From: CAZKXX01 sp964556705
GTDB lineage: Bacteria > Acidobacteriota > Terriglobia > UBA7540
DNA length: 64,000 nt
Direction of reading: 5' to 3'
Assembly (NCBI GenBank): GCA_964556705.1
Contig: CAZKXX010000005.1
Location: 1 to 64,000 of the forward strand
Below the pieces are notes generated by a model. That model searched no databases. It worked only from the letters and a program-made list of their open reading frames with translations, and was not told where the DNA came from. The position numbers were made by a program, and so were the translations under genes. The first letter of the stretch is position 1. Every line of letters begins with the position of its first letter. Positions 1-8,699 of this stretch are shown here, in pieces.

Positions 1-1
1 A

Positions 2-601
2 CTGGGCACAAGGCGCCGATTACGCATTAACGGGCGCGTCTCCTCAAAAGCTGACGAGGTGCTGCTGGAGGTGGACGAAGCTTACCCCAACTGCCCCAAG
101 TACATTCAGCGGCGCCACGTTCATCGGCTCGCTTCCGTTGGTTCCCTCGAGGCAGGAGACGCGCGACACGGAGCTACACTCGATGCGGAACGCACGGCGC
201 TGATCCTCCGCGCGGACACGGTCTTTGTAGGCACCAGGCACCCGACCCGCGGCACAGACGCATCCCATCGGGGTGGCAACCCAGGCTTCGTCAGAGTGCT
301 CGACGAGATCAGCGTCAGGATCCCGGACTACCGGGGCAACAGCATGTTCAACACGCTGGGAAACCTGGCGGTAAATCCGAACGCCGGCCTGCTGTTTCCA
401 GATTTTGAGAACCGACGGGTTTTGCAACTCACCGGAACCGCCGAGATACTGTGGGATCAGGCGGACTCGAACGGCGAATCGGGCGGGACCGGAAGGTTCT
501 GGGATTTTCACGTGGAGCATTGGTTGGAGACGCGGCTCCCGAACTCGATCGCATGGGAGCTTCTCGACTACTCGCCATACAATCCGAAAACTGACCCATG
601 A
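2..601 (+). CDS. Pyridoxamine 5'-phosphate oxidase-family flavoprotein, 3' part only
   Basis: The reading frame is open from the first bases of the window and stops at 599-601, so the start lies outside and about 200 C-terminal residues are visible. The segment LRINGRVSSKADEVLLEVDE followed by NPGFVRVLDE and RGNSMFNTLGNLAVNPNAGL is the usual pattern of the PPOX-like split-barrel FMN-binding fold. The run from the RGNS motif through the LFPDFE segment is the part that normally contacts the FMN phosphate and isoalloxazine ring. Proteins of this group are often annotated as PPOX-family or FAD-binding oxidoreductase accessory proteins; the substrate cannot be told. The ATG-less internal GTG at 59 is not needed as a start, because the frame continues upstream. 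The stop is followed by about 340 bases without a recognisable gene. Confidence 0.75.
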   Translation: MGTRRRLRINGRVSSKADEVLLEVDEAYPNCPKYIQRRHVHRLASVGSLEAGDARHGATLDAERTALILRADTVFVGTRHPTRGTDASHRGGNPGFVRVLDEISVRIPDYRGNSMFNTLGNLAVNPNAGLLFPDFENRRVLQLTGTAEILWDQADSNGESGGTGRFWDFHVEHWLETRLPNSIAWELLDYSPYNPKTDP

Positions 602-943
602 GTGGGGACCTGTCGCCGTGCGCCCCGCACTTGCGGTCGCAAATGGAGAACACTATGCCTATCACTCGTCAGAATGCCTCCTTGCCTCAGACCGGGATCG
701 CGGAGCTTAGCTGACCACTGGAAGTGCCTCGGTTGGAAGCATCCTGCGACGAGTGAGAAAGGGGCGCAAGATTACTAATGTACTGCCCACCGACAAGCCG
801 CAGTTCGAACGCTATCCTGTTCTGGGCAATACGGTTCGGAACCTTTCGGCGAATTACGAGAGGGCGACTTGTCTGGCCATTTGACCCGGTTCGACTCGGA
901 ACAATGCTTCGGGCTCAGAACGAGAAGGCGAGTTTGGAATGTT
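602..943. other. Intergenic stretch with no recognised gene
   Basis: Between the PPOX-type stop and the tRNA-Asn 3' end, the open frames present have no family resemblance, no convincing ribosome binding site and overlap each other in several frames. I see no clear terminator hairpin or promoter here. Confidence 0.5.
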
Positions 944-1018
944 TGGCTCCTCAGCCAGGACTCGAACCTGGAACCCTCCGGTTAACAGCCGGATGCTCTA
1001 CCATTGAGCTACTGAGGA
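944..1018 (-). tRNA. tRNA-Asn (GTT)
   Basis: Reading the minus strand gives a complete cloverleaf. The 7-bp acceptor stem pairs TCCTCAG (1018-1012) with CTGAGGA (954-948). The D arm contains TAGCTCAATGGTAGAGCA, the anticodon loop is CTGTTAA with anticodon GTT (AAC on the plus strand at 984-986), and the T arm contains GGTTCGAGTCC. Discriminator G and an encoded CCA end the gene at 944. It lies about 70 bases upstream of, and on the same strand as, the first TatA gene. Confidence 0.97.
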
Positions 1019-1091
1019 GCAGCGTCGTGAGGGAAAGCTTTCTACAACCTTTCGGGAAGCCGGACTTGCGAACCCGCGGGAAAGAGGCCCC

Positions 1092-1346
1092 TCATCCCTT
1101 GGTGACTTGCGCCTCTTCCGGAGTTTCTTCGCTGGCGGCTTTGAACTTCTTCGTTTCCTTTTTCTCCTTGTCCTCGTCCCCTTCTTCCCCGCCGCGAATG
1201 GCATCCTTGAATTCGCGGATGCCCTTGCCCAGACTGCGTCCGAGGTCAGGGAGCTTGCCCGGACCAAACAGGATCAGAACGATAACCAGGATGAACAGGA
1301 GATGAGTCGGCTGAAGCAGCCCACTGCCAATCCAAGCCGCAACCAT
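1092..1346 (-). CDS. tatA: Sec-independent protein translocase TatA/E, copy 1
   Basis: Predicted 84-residue TatA-family protein, the pore- or patch-forming component of the twin-arginine export machinery in the inner membrane. It has one N-terminal membrane segment (roughly residues 15-31, HLLFILVIVLILFG), the family hinge FGPGKLPDLG, an amphipathic helix (SLGKGIREFKDAI) and a charged Glu/Lys-rich tail. The ATG at 1346 is chosen because GGAGG sits 8 bases upstream and the membrane helix follows at the usual distance; an in-frame ATG at 1493 would add an atypical 49-residue extension. The neighbouring gene 1567-1815 is a close paralogue with the same start MVxAWIGxGLLQPxHL. No tatC is present in the window. 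Several proteins encoded nearby have twin-arginine-type signals and may be substrates. Confidence 0.93.
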   Translation of the reverse strand: MVAAWIGSGLLQPTHLLFILVIVLILFGPGKLPDLGRSLGKGIREFKDAIRGGEEGDEDKEKKETKKFKAASEETPEEAQVTKG

Positions 1347-1566
1347 GCGTAAGTCCTCCGGCGCCAGACGGCTGAAAAGTCCCCGCTCAGCGCATCCCAT
1401 GATTATAGCCGAACCGGCCGCGAATCCCAATCGGGATTTCCGCCCCCCTGCGGGCACGGAACCGGGAGCCATGCCGTTCGTGCTCGCCTTCACGCAGATA
1501 AAGTGAATCCTTCGGGCTTACGGACGAGCGGGCAGACCGGAGCGTAAGGCAAACAAAGTCGGAGGG

Positions 1567-1815
1567 TTACCCCTTCTTGACCTCGGCTTCTTCCGTCTCA
1601 TCTTCCTTGGCAGACTTGATCTTCTTCGAGTCCTTCTTGTCGTCGTCCCCTTCCGAAGCTCCGCGCAAGGCATCCTTGAACTCGCGGATCCCCTTGCCGA
1701 GGCCGCGTCCCAAGTCGGGCAGCTTGCCGGGTCCGAACAGAATCAGAACGATGAGCAGAATGAAGAACAGGTGCGACGGCTGAAGGAGCCCTTCGCCGAT
1801 CCATGCTGGCACCAT
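1567..1815 (-). CDS. tatA: Sec-independent protein translocase TatA/E, copy 2
   Basis: Predicted 82-residue TatA-family protein with the same plan as its neighbour: short periplasmic N-terminus, one membrane segment (HLFFILLIVLILFG), hinge FGPGKLPDLGRGLGKG, amphipathic helix and acidic/basic tail ending EVKKG. The start ATG at 1815 has GGAGG 8 bases upstream. The two copies are nearly identical through the membrane and amphipathic helices and diverge in the tail, consistent with tandem duplication followed by divergence; one may act as TatA and the other as TatE or a TatB-like partner, but the sequence does not settle this. It follows the CYTH gene on the same strand after about 80 bases. Confidence 0.93.
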   Translation of the reverse strand: MVPAWIGEGLLQPSHLFFILLIVLILFGPGKLPDLGRGLGKGIREFKDALRGASEGDDDKKDSKKIKSAKEDETEEAEVKKG

Positions 1816-1894
1816 CTGGAAATCCTCCCCCGCCGGCCCGCGTGCGGCGCCTGGCGTATCACCAAATTATATCGCAAGGCCGACGCAATCCCAA

Positions 1895-2482
1895 TCAGGA
1901 TTTGCGGACCGAGAAGAACATCGCCTTGGGCTTCAGGCCGCGCTGCGCGCACCAGCGGCGATAAAGTGTCGGGTAGCTGCGGGTGATGTAGTCCTCGGGC
2001 TTGTACCCGAGCTGGCGCGCCGTCTCGTCAATCCAGCGCTCCGGACCCTCCAGCTCGAGATAGTTCCCGATGGGCGTTTCATCCAGCACGGCGAGGGGCG
2101 CTTCGGTCACACGGCTCTTGCCGCGCGGCGCGAAAGTAGTCCGGTATTTTTCGTAGTAGAAAGTCTCCTGGAGCCCCAGGCTCTCCAGAATCTCCCGAAG
2201 CCCGTGTCCGTCCTCGACCTCGGTCTCAATTTCCCGGCGGATTTTGTATCGCCGCGCGCTGAGCGGCGTGCCCTTGTAAGTCAGCACGCCCTGCCGCCCG
2301 ACGAAGCGCAACCGCACCAGACAGCGCGCCTGGCGCAAGCGCTCGTCATCGAAATCAAAGAGGTGGTTGCTTTCAAAGTGGCGGGGCGTGACGGGGACGA
2401 ATCCGAGGTCTTTCAGGCGCCGCTTGACCGCGCGGAGGTCTTTGACGGGCAGCTTGATTTCGGTCTCGTGGCGATGCTTCAT
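1895..2482 (-). CDS. CYTH-domain protein (class IV adenylate cyclase / triphosphatase type)
   Basis: A 195-residue CYTH protein. The family signature ExExK appears near the N-terminus as ETEIKL, followed by alternating charged strands typical of the triphosphate tunnel: RLRQARCLVRLR, LTYKGT, RREIETEV, YYEKYRTTF and the late acidic element ETPIGNYLELEG. CYTH enzymes bind a triphosphate substrate with metal ions; members include CyaB-type adenylate cyclases, thiamine triphosphatases and inorganic triphosphatases. The sequence does not decide between these. The gene starts 18 bases after the stop of the polyprenyl synthase gene, so the two are probably co-transcribed. Confidence 0.88.
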   Translation of the reverse strand: MKHRHETEIKLPVKDLRAVKRRLKDLGFVPVTPRHFESNHLFDFDDERLRQARCLVRLRFVGRQGVLTYKGTPLSARRYKIRREIETEVEDGHGLREILESLGLQETFYYEKYRTTFAPRGKSRVTEAPLAVLDETPIGNYLELEGPERWIDETARQLGYKPEDYITRSYPTLYRRWCAQRGLKPKAMFFSVRKS

Positions 2483-2500
2483 TCGGCCGGGAGGCGCACC

Positions 2501-3502
2501 TCAGAATTCGCGCTCGATGATGAACTCGGGCAACGACCGCAAGGCGTCCTTGTAAGGAGAATCCGGGAATCGCTCCAGCGACTGCCGCGCCTGCTCGGCG
2601 AGTTTCCGGGCCTTCTCGCGGGCTTCGCTCAGCGCGCCGTACCGCTCGATCAGCTCCAGGACCTCTTCGAACCGGACCGAATGGAAGCCGTTCTCTTCGA
2701 GCACCCGGGAAATCTTCTCCGCCTCCGCCGGGCCGCATCGCCGCAGGAGATAAATCAGCGGCAACGTGACTTTGCCTTCGCGCAAATCGCCGCCGACGGG
2801 CTTGCCGAGCTTCTCTTCCGAGGAGGTGAAATCCAGGATGTCGTCCACGAGCTGGAACGCCAGGCCGAGGTTGATCCCGTAGGTCCCGAGCTTCATCTCG
2901 TCTTCTTCGGATTTGTTTCCGAGCAGAGCGCCCAGGCGCAGCGAGGCCGAAAACAGGCACGCCGTTTTCCGGTACGAGAGCTCGAAATACTCGTCCTCGC
3001 TCAGGTCGAGCCGCCGCAGCAGCGTGAGTTGCAGCAGCTCGCCCTCCACCATCACCTGCGTCAGCCCGATCAGCAGGTCCAGGATCTTGAAGTTGCGCTC
3101 CGCCAGGGCCACGTTGAACGCCTGCATGTAAAGCCAGTCGCCGGCCAGCACGCTCATGTGATTGCCCCAGCGCGAGTTCGTCGAGGGCCGGCCGCGGCGC
3201 GTATCGGCGCCGTCAATCACATCGTCATGCACGAGCGTCGCCGTGTGAATCAATTCCACCACGGCGCCGAGGCGGATGGCGGCCTGGTTGTCGCCGCCGC
3301 ACATCTTCGAGGAAAGGAGCACCAGGGCCGGCCGGAGCCGCTTGCCGCCGCTCACCTGGAGGTACTGGCCGATTTCCGTAATCGCCGGAACGCTCGAGAC
3401 GCTCTGCTGGCAGAACTCGTCCTCGACCTTAAGCAGGTCGGCGCGAATCAGCTCAAAGATTTCTTTGCCGGTCAGGTTTTTGGTCGTGGACACGGAGCGC
3501 AC
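2501..3502 (-). CDS. Polyprenyl diphosphate synthase (trans-type)
   Basis: A 333-residue trans-isoprenyl diphosphate synthase that adds isopentenyl units to an allylic diphosphate to build the long side chain of quinones. Motifs in order: GGKRLRPALVLL, the first aspartate-rich motif in LVHDDVIDGADTRRG, GDWLY, and the second aspartate-rich motif LAFQLVDDILDF followed by GKPVGGDLREGK. The short DDxxD form of the first motif and the length fit octaprenyl/heptaprenyl synthases (IspB/HepT group) rather than short-chain enzymes, but chain length is not certain. The start is a GTG at 3502 with a weak purine-rich site upstream; no better ATG lies in frame near the conserved core. It lies between tatD and the CYTH gene in a leftward gene block. 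Confidence 0.92.
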   Translation of the reverse strand: MRSVSTTKNLTGKEIFELIRADLLKVEDEFCQQSVSSVPAITEIGQYLQVSGGKRLRPALVLLSSKMCGGDNQAAIRLGAVVELIHTATLVHDDVIDGADTRRGRPSTNSRWGNHMSVLAGDWLYMQAFNVALAERNFKILDLLIGLTQVMVEGELLQLTLLRRLDLSEDEYFELSYRKTACLFSASLRLGALLGNKSEEDEMKLGTYGINLGLAFQLVDDILDFTSSEEKLGKPVGGDLREGKVTLPLIYLLRRCGPAEAEKISRVLEENGFHSVRFEEVLELIERYGALSEAREKARKLAEQARQSLERFPDSPYKDALRSLPEFIIEREF

Positions 3503-3615
3503 TCCCCGCTGGGCGTCAGCCGCTCAACATCCGGCGGGAAACCAGCCCTGCTCTGGTGAAATTCCATCCTCCCACAAATTCCGCTTGAAGAAAAGGATGA
3601 AGTTCGGCAACGCCG

Positions 3616-4401
3616 CTAGGCGAGGGCGAAAAGGCGCCGGAAACTGGTATGGATTTCCCCTCCCATCGCCTCCAGAGACATGCCGCGCAACTCCGCCAGC
3701 GCTCGCGTCACTTCCACGACAAAGGCCGGCTCGTTGCGCTTGCCGCGATGCGGGACCGGCGCAAGGTAAGGGCTATCGGTTTCCGCCAGCAGCCGCTCGA
3801 GCGGGACTTCGCGCGCGACGGCGCGCAGGTCCTCCGCCTTCTTGAAGGTGAGGTTCCCCGCAAACGAGATGAAAAATCCCCAGTCCAGAAAACGGAAAGC
3901 GTCCTCGCGGGTTCCCGAAAAGCAGTGCAGGATTCCGCCCAGCCCCGCGGCCGCCCAGTGCGCCGCGATAACCTCCGCGAGGTCCGGCCACGCGTCGCGG
4001 CAGTGAATGACGATCGGCTTGCGCGCTTCGCGGGCGATCTCAAGCTGGCGCACCAGCACGCGCCGCTGCGTTTCTCGGGGCGAATGGTCGTAATAGTAGT
4101 CGAGACCGATTTCGCCCGCGGCGAGCACGCGCGGCCGCGCCAGCGTCTGCCGCAGTAACTCGAAGTGGCGTTCCTCCGCGCGCGCCGCTTCGTGCGGATG
4201 GATGCCCGCCGCAGCGTAAATCCAGTCGTGCTCGTCGGCCAGCGGCACGCTCGAGCCGAGAGCGTCCGGCCCCGCGCCGCCCCCGATGGCCAGCAGGCAG
4301 CCGAGCCCCGCTTCGCGCGCCCGCGCCATGACTTCGTCGCGGTCCGCTTCAAAACGGGAATCGTCCAAATGGCAGTGGGAATCCACGAAGAATCGGGTCA
4401 T
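3616..4401 (-). CDS. tatD: TatD-family metal-dependent hydrolase (DNase)
   Basis: A 261-residue TatD-type TIM-barrel hydrolase. Metal ligands are visible: DSHCHLD at residues 7-13, the central E in AAGEIGLDYYYD, the histidines in VIHCRDAW and ILHCFSGT, and the late acidic motif LLAETDSPYLAPVPHRGKRN. Family members are cytosolic 3'-5' exonucleases or deacylases acting on DNA or D-aminoacyl-tRNA, and despite the name are not part of Tat export. The gene lies 45 bases after metG; the metG-tatD pairing is very common in bacteria, which supports both calls. The ribosome binding site before 4401 is weak, consistent with translation following metG. Confidence 0.94.
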   Translation of the reverse strand: MTRFFVDSHCHLDDSRFEADRDEVMARAREAGLGCLLAIGGGAGPDALGSSVPLADEHDWIYAAAGIHPHEAARAEERHFELLRQTLARPRVLAAGEIGLDYYYDHSPRETQRRVLVRQLEIAREARKPIVIHCRDAWPDLAEVIAAHWAAAGLGGILHCFSGTREDAFRFLDWGFFISFAGNLTFKKAEDLRAVAREVPLERLLAETDSPYLAPVPHRGKRNEPAFVVEVTRALAELRGMSLEAMGGEIHTSFRRLFALA

Positions 4402-4446
4402 CGAATCATTGACTCAGTGAATCATCGACCGCGGACCACGCACTTC

Positions 4447-6444
4447 TCACCGCAGCTTCGCTCCCTTCGGGACGTCTTCTTTGAACGTCACGAGCACGGG
4501 CCGGCCTTCGTCGCCGACGGCGGCCGCGACGATCATGCCGTTCGACTCGACCCCGCGAAGCTTGCGCGGCTGCAGGTTCGTGACCAGCACGACCTTCATG
4601 CCCACAATCGCTTCGGGCTTGTAGTATTCAGCGATCCCGGCGACGACCTGGCGGACTTCCGTGCCGATGTCCACTTGAAGCTTCAGGAGTTTCTGAGCGC
4701 CCTGCACGGGCTCAGCCGAGACGATTTCTCCCACGCGCATGTCCACCTTGGCGAAATCCTCGATGGTGATGCGGTCTCCGGCGGGAGTGGGTGTTGCGGC
4801 TGACGACGGTGTGTCCACGGCGGTTTCTTTCTCCTTTCGAACGGGCTTCGCTTCCGATTCTTCGCGCACCTGGCGCAGTGTTGCTTCCTTTTCGAGACGG
4901 GGGAAAACGGCTTCCGGCTTGGGAAGGCGTGTGCCGGGGGCGAGTCCGCCCCACCGGAGTGAGTCGAGTCGTTCAGACTGCACGTCGCCCTGTTGTCCGA
5001 ATTGTTTCCACAAGCGTTCTGCGCTGCGCGGAAGCACAGGAGCCAGCAGAACGGCGGTGAAGCGCACGGCTTCGGCCGCCGAATAGAGAATCTCGGCCAG
5101 CTTCGCGCGGTTCTTCTCGAGGTCCGCCTCGGCCAGCACCCACGGCTGCTGCTCGACCAGATATTTGTTCATGCGGCCGATGAAGGCCCAAACGGCATCC
5201 AATGCGCGGGAAAAATCGAACGCCTCCCAGCGCGCGCGGAATTCCCCCAGCGTTCGGGCGGAAAGCGCGGCGAGTTCCGCGCTGCCTGAAGTCTCCGGAA
5301 CTTCGCCGCCGAAGTAGCGGTGGAGCATCGTCACGGTCCGGCTCGCGAGGTTGCCGAGATCGTTCGCGAGGTCGGAGTTGTACCGCTTGATGAGCGCCTC
5401 GTACGAGATGCTCGCGTCCTGTCCAAAGGGAATATCGCGCAGCACGAAATAGCGCAACACATCGGAGCCGCGCACCACGCCTTTCGTCCCCGACTCGAAC
5501 ATTTCACCCAGCGGCTCGGGATAAACGACGTTCCCTTTCGACTTCGACATCTTATCCTGGCCCGCCAGCAGCCAGCCGTGCGCGACCACGGAGCGCGGCA
5601 GGGGCAACTCCGCCGCCATCAGGAACGCCGGCCAGTAAACGGCGTGGAAGCGGATGATATCTTTGCCGACCATGTGAACGTCGGCGGGCCAGTACTTCTT
5701 GAACTCCGCGCTTCCCTCTTCGTCTTCGGCAAAGCCAATCCCCGTCAGGTATCCGGTCAGCGCGTCGTACCAGACGTAAAAGACCTGCTCGGGATCGTCG
5801 GGCCACGGCACGCCCCACTTGATTCGCTTGCGGCTGATGGAAATATCGCGTAATTCGCCGCGCACGAAGCTGCGGACCTCGTTGAAGCGGAAGGCCGGCA
5901 GGACGAAATCCGGATGATCGTCGTAGTGCCGGAGGAGGCGTTCGCGGAACGCGGAAAGCCGGAAGAAGTAGTTTTCTTCGCTCACCAGTTCGGCGGGCCG
6001 GCCGCAGATGTCGCAATCGGCCGGGTCGGCCCCGTCCGAGATGTAGCGCTCATCGTGAACGCAGTAACGGCCTTCGTAGCGCGCTTTGTAGATGACGCCG
6101 GGATTCCGCTCGCGGGCGCGACGCAGAATCCGCTGCACCGAGACCGTGTGGTCAGCGCGGTCCGTGTATATGAAGTGCGTGTAATTAATGTCGAGCAGCT
6201 TCCAGAGCGCCTGGATACGCTCGCGTTCTTCGGCCACAAACTGGGGAGGCGTCTTCCGCGCCGCCTTCGCGGCGCGCTCCAGCTTCTCGCCGTGCTCGTC
6301 CGTGCCGGTCAGAAAAGCCACGTCGTAGCCACACAGGCGCTTGTAGCGCGCCACGGCGTCGCAAACCAGCGTCGTGTAGGCGTGCCCGGCGTGCAGCCGG
6401 GCGCTGGGGTAGTAGAGAGGCGTCGTCAGATAGAACTTTTTCAT
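4447..6444 (-). CDS. metG: Methionyl-tRNA synthetase
   Basis: A 665-residue class I aminoacyl-tRNA synthetase that charges tRNA-Met. The HIGH-type motif appears as LHAGHAY near residue 18, and the second catalytic motif as KMSKSKGNVV. A zinc-binding insertion contains CDICGR. The anticodon-binding helical domain follows, and the C-terminal part (from roughly residue 555, ITIEDFAKVDMRVGEIV) is a complete EMAP/OB-fold tRNA-binding domain, joined by a Pro/Ala/Glu-rich linker. Length and layout match the long MetG form with the C-terminal dimerisation and tRNA-binding module. It leads the metG-tatD-polyprenyl synthase-CYTH group on the minus strand. Confidence 0.97.
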   Translation of the reverse strand: MKKFYLTTPLYYPSARLHAGHAYTTLVCDAVARYKRLCGYDVAFLTGTDEHGEKLERAAKAARKTPPQFVAEERERIQALWKLLDINYTHFIYTDRADHTVSVQRILRRARERNPGVIYKARYEGRYCVHDERYISDGADPADCDICGRPAELVSEENYFFRLSAFRERLLRHYDDHPDFVLPAFRFNEVRSFVRGELRDISISRKRIKWGVPWPDDPEQVFYVWYDALTGYLTGIGFAEDEEGSAEFKKYWPADVHMVGKDIIRFHAVYWPAFLMAAELPLPRSVVAHGWLLAGQDKMSKSKGNVVYPEPLGEMFESGTKGVVRGSDVLRYFVLRDIPFGQDASISYEALIKRYNSDLANDLGNLASRTVTMLHRYFGGEVPETSGSAELAALSARTLGEFRARWEAFDFSRALDAVWAFIGRMNKYLVEQQPWVLAEADLEKNRAKLAEILYSAAEAVRFTAVLLAPVLPRSAERLWKQFGQQGDVQSERLDSLRWGGLAPGTRLPKPEAVFPRLEKEATLRQVREESEAKPVRKEKETAVDTPSSAATPTPAGDRITIEDFAKVDMRVGEIVSAEPVQGAQKLLKLQVDIGTEVRQVVAGIAEYYKPEAIVGMKVVLVTNLQPRKLRGVESNGMIVAAAVGDEGRPVLVTFKEDVPKGAKLR

Positions 6445-6536
6445 GATCTGATGATTGTGTAATTCAGCGAGTTCGTGATTTGAAGCTCGAGCTGCGGAAC
6501 CTGTGAAAAGAATCCGTAAAGCGCGAGATCACGCCG

Positions 6537-7730
6537 TCACCCGCCCTTCTTAGCATACGCCACTTGCGCGGCGAGGATGACGTCCTTGAGCGGCGCACCC
6601 TTTTCGGTCGCCACCCGCCGGCAGTCGTCGTATTCGGGCGCCGCGTTCAGGACCTGGCCGTTCCGCTTCGCCACCTTGACGCGCACCTTGCCGTAGGGAG
6701 TTTCGACCTCGACGTGCTCGCGCTCGAGCACCTTGCGGCGGGCCTCGTGAATGCGCACGCCGATCGTCGTCGTCTCGGCAAAGAGGAGCTGGGCGAGCGC
6801 CTCCACTCTTTCGGGCTCGGCGAGTAGCGTCACCAGAAGCCCGGGCCGTCCCTTCTTCATCTGCACGCTCGAACACGTCACGTCAAGCGCTCCCGCGGCG
6901 AGCGCGCGTTCGACGAAATAGGCGTAAACCTGCGGGCTCATGTCATCGAGGTTCGTTTCCAGGACCGAAATCAATTCGTCGCCCGGAACGCCGGGTTGCG
7001 GCGCCTCGGCCTCCACCCGCTCGGCCAGGAACAGCCGGGCGATATTCGGGTGTCCGGGAAAATCCTTTTCGCCCGCGCCGTAGCCGATGCGTTCCACCTT
7101 CATGGCCGGCATCGGCCCGAAGGATTTCGCCAGCGTCGAGACGATGGCAGCTCCGGTGGGCGTCACGAGCTCGCCTTCCACGCCCGAAGAATACGTCGGG
7201 ATCCCCGCGAGGAGCTCCGCGGTCGCGGGCGCCGGCACGGGCAACGTCCCATGCGCGGCCTGGACGCGTCCGCCGCCCACATTCAGAGCGGAGGAGACCA
7301 GCTCCGAGATTCCCAGTAGATCCAAGCCGACACAGGCTCCGACGATGTCAATGATGGCGTCCACAGCGCCGACTTCATGGAAGTGGACTTCCTCGGGCGA
7401 CTTGCCGTGCAGCTTGCCTTCCACTTCGGCGAGGCGGCGGAAAATAGCGATTGCTTTCCCCTTCACAGGTGCGGCGAGGGCCGAATCGTTGATCAGGCCC
7501 TCGACGTGCGAGAGCTTGCGGTGCGGCTGCGTGCCCGGAACTTCAATCTCGACGCGCGTGCCCATCAATCCGCCCCGCGCAGCGCGCGTGCGCTTGAACT
7601 TGTAGAACCCCAGCTCGAGCTTCTTCAACTCCGCGAAGAGTTTTTCCGGGGGCAGGCCGGCATCGAGCAACGCCGCCAGGAACATGTCCCCGCTGATGCC
7701 GGAAGAGCCGTCGAGATACGCCAGTCTCAT
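6537..7730 (-). CDS. larC: LarC-type nickel insertion protein (pyridinium-3,5-bisthiocarboxylate nickel chelatase)
   Basis: A 397-residue LarC protein. LarC inserts nickel into the pyridinium bisthiocarboxylate mononucleotide cofactor of lactate racemase (LarA). Family marks are the start MRLAYLDGSSGISGDM, the motif EEVHFHEVGAVDAIIDIVG, GTLPVPAPATAELL, and the second-half motif LETNLDDMSPQVYAYF. In some species larC is split and needs a programmed frameshift; here both halves lie in one uninterrupted frame. The ATG at 7730 overlaps the upstream sirtuin stop (ATGA), so the two are translationally coupled. No larA, larB or larE is visible in the window, so the partners must lie elsewhere or the nickel cofactor serves another LarA-like enzyme. 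Confidence 0.92.
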   Translation of the reverse strand: MRLAYLDGSSGISGDMFLAALLDAGLPPEKLFAELKKLELGFYKFKRTRAARGGLMGTRVEIEVPGTQPHRKLSHVEGLINDSALAAPVKGKAIAIFRRLAEVEGKLHGKSPEEVHFHEVGAVDAIIDIVGACVGLDLLGISELVSSALNVGGGRVQAAHGTLPVPAPATAELLAGIPTYSSGVEGELVTPTGAAIVSTLAKSFGPMPAMKVERIGYGAGEKDFPGHPNIARLFLAERVEAEAPQPGVPGDELISVLETNLDDMSPQVYAYFVERALAAGALDVTCSSVQMKKGRPGLLVTLLAEPERVEALAQLLFAETTTIGVRIHEARRKVLEREHVEVETPYGKVRVKVAKRNGQVLNAAPEYDDCRRVATEKGAPLKDVILAAQVAYAKKGG

Positions 7731-8494
7731 AGGAGCCTCGCCAGAATTTCGCCCGCCGTGCCGCGAAGCACCCATTCGGCGCCGGTATCGAGCGGAGTTG
7801 GTTCCGGATTCACCACTGCAATCTTTGCGCCCGCCTGCCGCGCGACTTCGACCAGCCCGGCCGCGGGGTAAACCACACCCGAAGTCCCGATGACCAGAAA
7901 AACGCGCGCCGTCGCGCTCGCCTCCGCGGCGCGCGCCCATTCGCCGGCGGGGAGCAATTCGCCGAACCAGACCACGCCGGGCCGCAGAAGCCCGCCGCAG
8001 GCGCACCGCGGCGGCAGAGGGTCGAGCGGCACGCGCTCGTCGCGCCCTTCCCGGCCGCAGCCCAGACAGCGGAGCGTCCACAGGTCACCGTGGAGTTTCG
8101 CAATCTGTCGGCTGCCCGCGCGGTCGTGAAGCCCGTCCACGTTCTGGGTGATGAGCGTGAAGCGCCGCCCGCTTTCCACGAATCGCCGCTCGAGTTCGGC
8201 CAGCGCCCGGTGCCCCGCGTTCGGCCCGGCGCGCTCCACGCAGCCGCGCCGCCAGTCGTACCATTCCCACACCAGTCGCGGGTCGCGCTCGAACGCTTCC
8301 GGCGTGGCCAGTTGCTCGGGCCGGTAGTTCCGCCACAGAGCTCTCGCGTCCGATTGCCCCCGAAACGTCGCAACGCCGCTTTCCGCCGAGATCCCGGCGC
8401 CCGTCAGCGCGGCCACGCACTGCGCCTTCGCCAGCGCCCGGCGCAGTTCGCCGAGCGGCTCTCCCGCCGAGACTCGGTCCGCTTCTTGAGGCAA
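7727..8494 (-). CDS. cobB: Sir2-family NAD-dependent protein deacylase (class III sirtuin type)
   Basis: A sirtuin of about 255 residues using the TTG start at 8494. Motifs: NAD-binding LTGAGISAESGVATFRG, TQNVDGLHDRAGS, catalytic histidine in LHGDL, and the zinc ribbon RCLGCG with RCACGG. The YxxR pair of SIRT5/CobB-like enzymes is present in WEWYDWRRG, which suggests removal of acidic acyl groups such as succinyl as well as acetyl. The frame is open to an ATG at 8626, but a good promoter (8511-8539) sits inside that extension and the extra residues are not sirtuin-like, so the TTG is preferred. The stop overlaps the larC start by four bases. Confidence 0.88.
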   Translation of the reverse strand: MPQEADRVSAGEPLGELRRALAKAQCVAALTGAGISAESGVATFRGQSDARALWRNYRPEQLATPEAFERDPRLVWEWYDWRRGCVERAGPNAGHRALAELERRFVESGRRFTLITQNVDGLHDRAGSRQIAKLHGDLWTLRCLGCGREGRDERVPLDPLPPRCACGGLLRPGVVWFGELLPAGEWARAAEASATARVFLVIGTSGVVYPAAGLVEVARQAGAKIAVVNPEPTPLDTGAEWVLRGTAGEILARLL

Positions 8495-8510
8495 GCGTCT
8501 GAAGTTAACG

Positions 8511-8539
8511 ATAGTAAGTTGCCCCTCGGGGGATGTCAA
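8511..8539 (-). promoter_or_regulatory. Sigma70-type promoter for the sirtuin-larC genes
   Basis: On the minus strand, a perfect -35 TTGACA (8539-8534) is followed by a 17-base spacer and a -10 TACTAT (8516-8511, four of six matches). It points leftward into the sirtuin gene. The spacer contains CCCCtcGGGG-like symmetry. The promoter lies inside the longest possible sirtuin frame and argues for the shorter TTG start. Confidence 0.6.
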
Positions 8540-8699
8540 TTCTCGGAATCGAAGGCACGTCCCCGGCGAGGCGTGGGGCGATCTCGAAAGGCTGCCGCCC
8601 GCCGCGGGGCGGGTGGGGTCCGGCACGTCTCCCGTCGCAGAGCGCCTTTTTACAATTTACGGAGAAAAGGAAGTGGTGTAGGTTGAATAGTTGGAGTTC

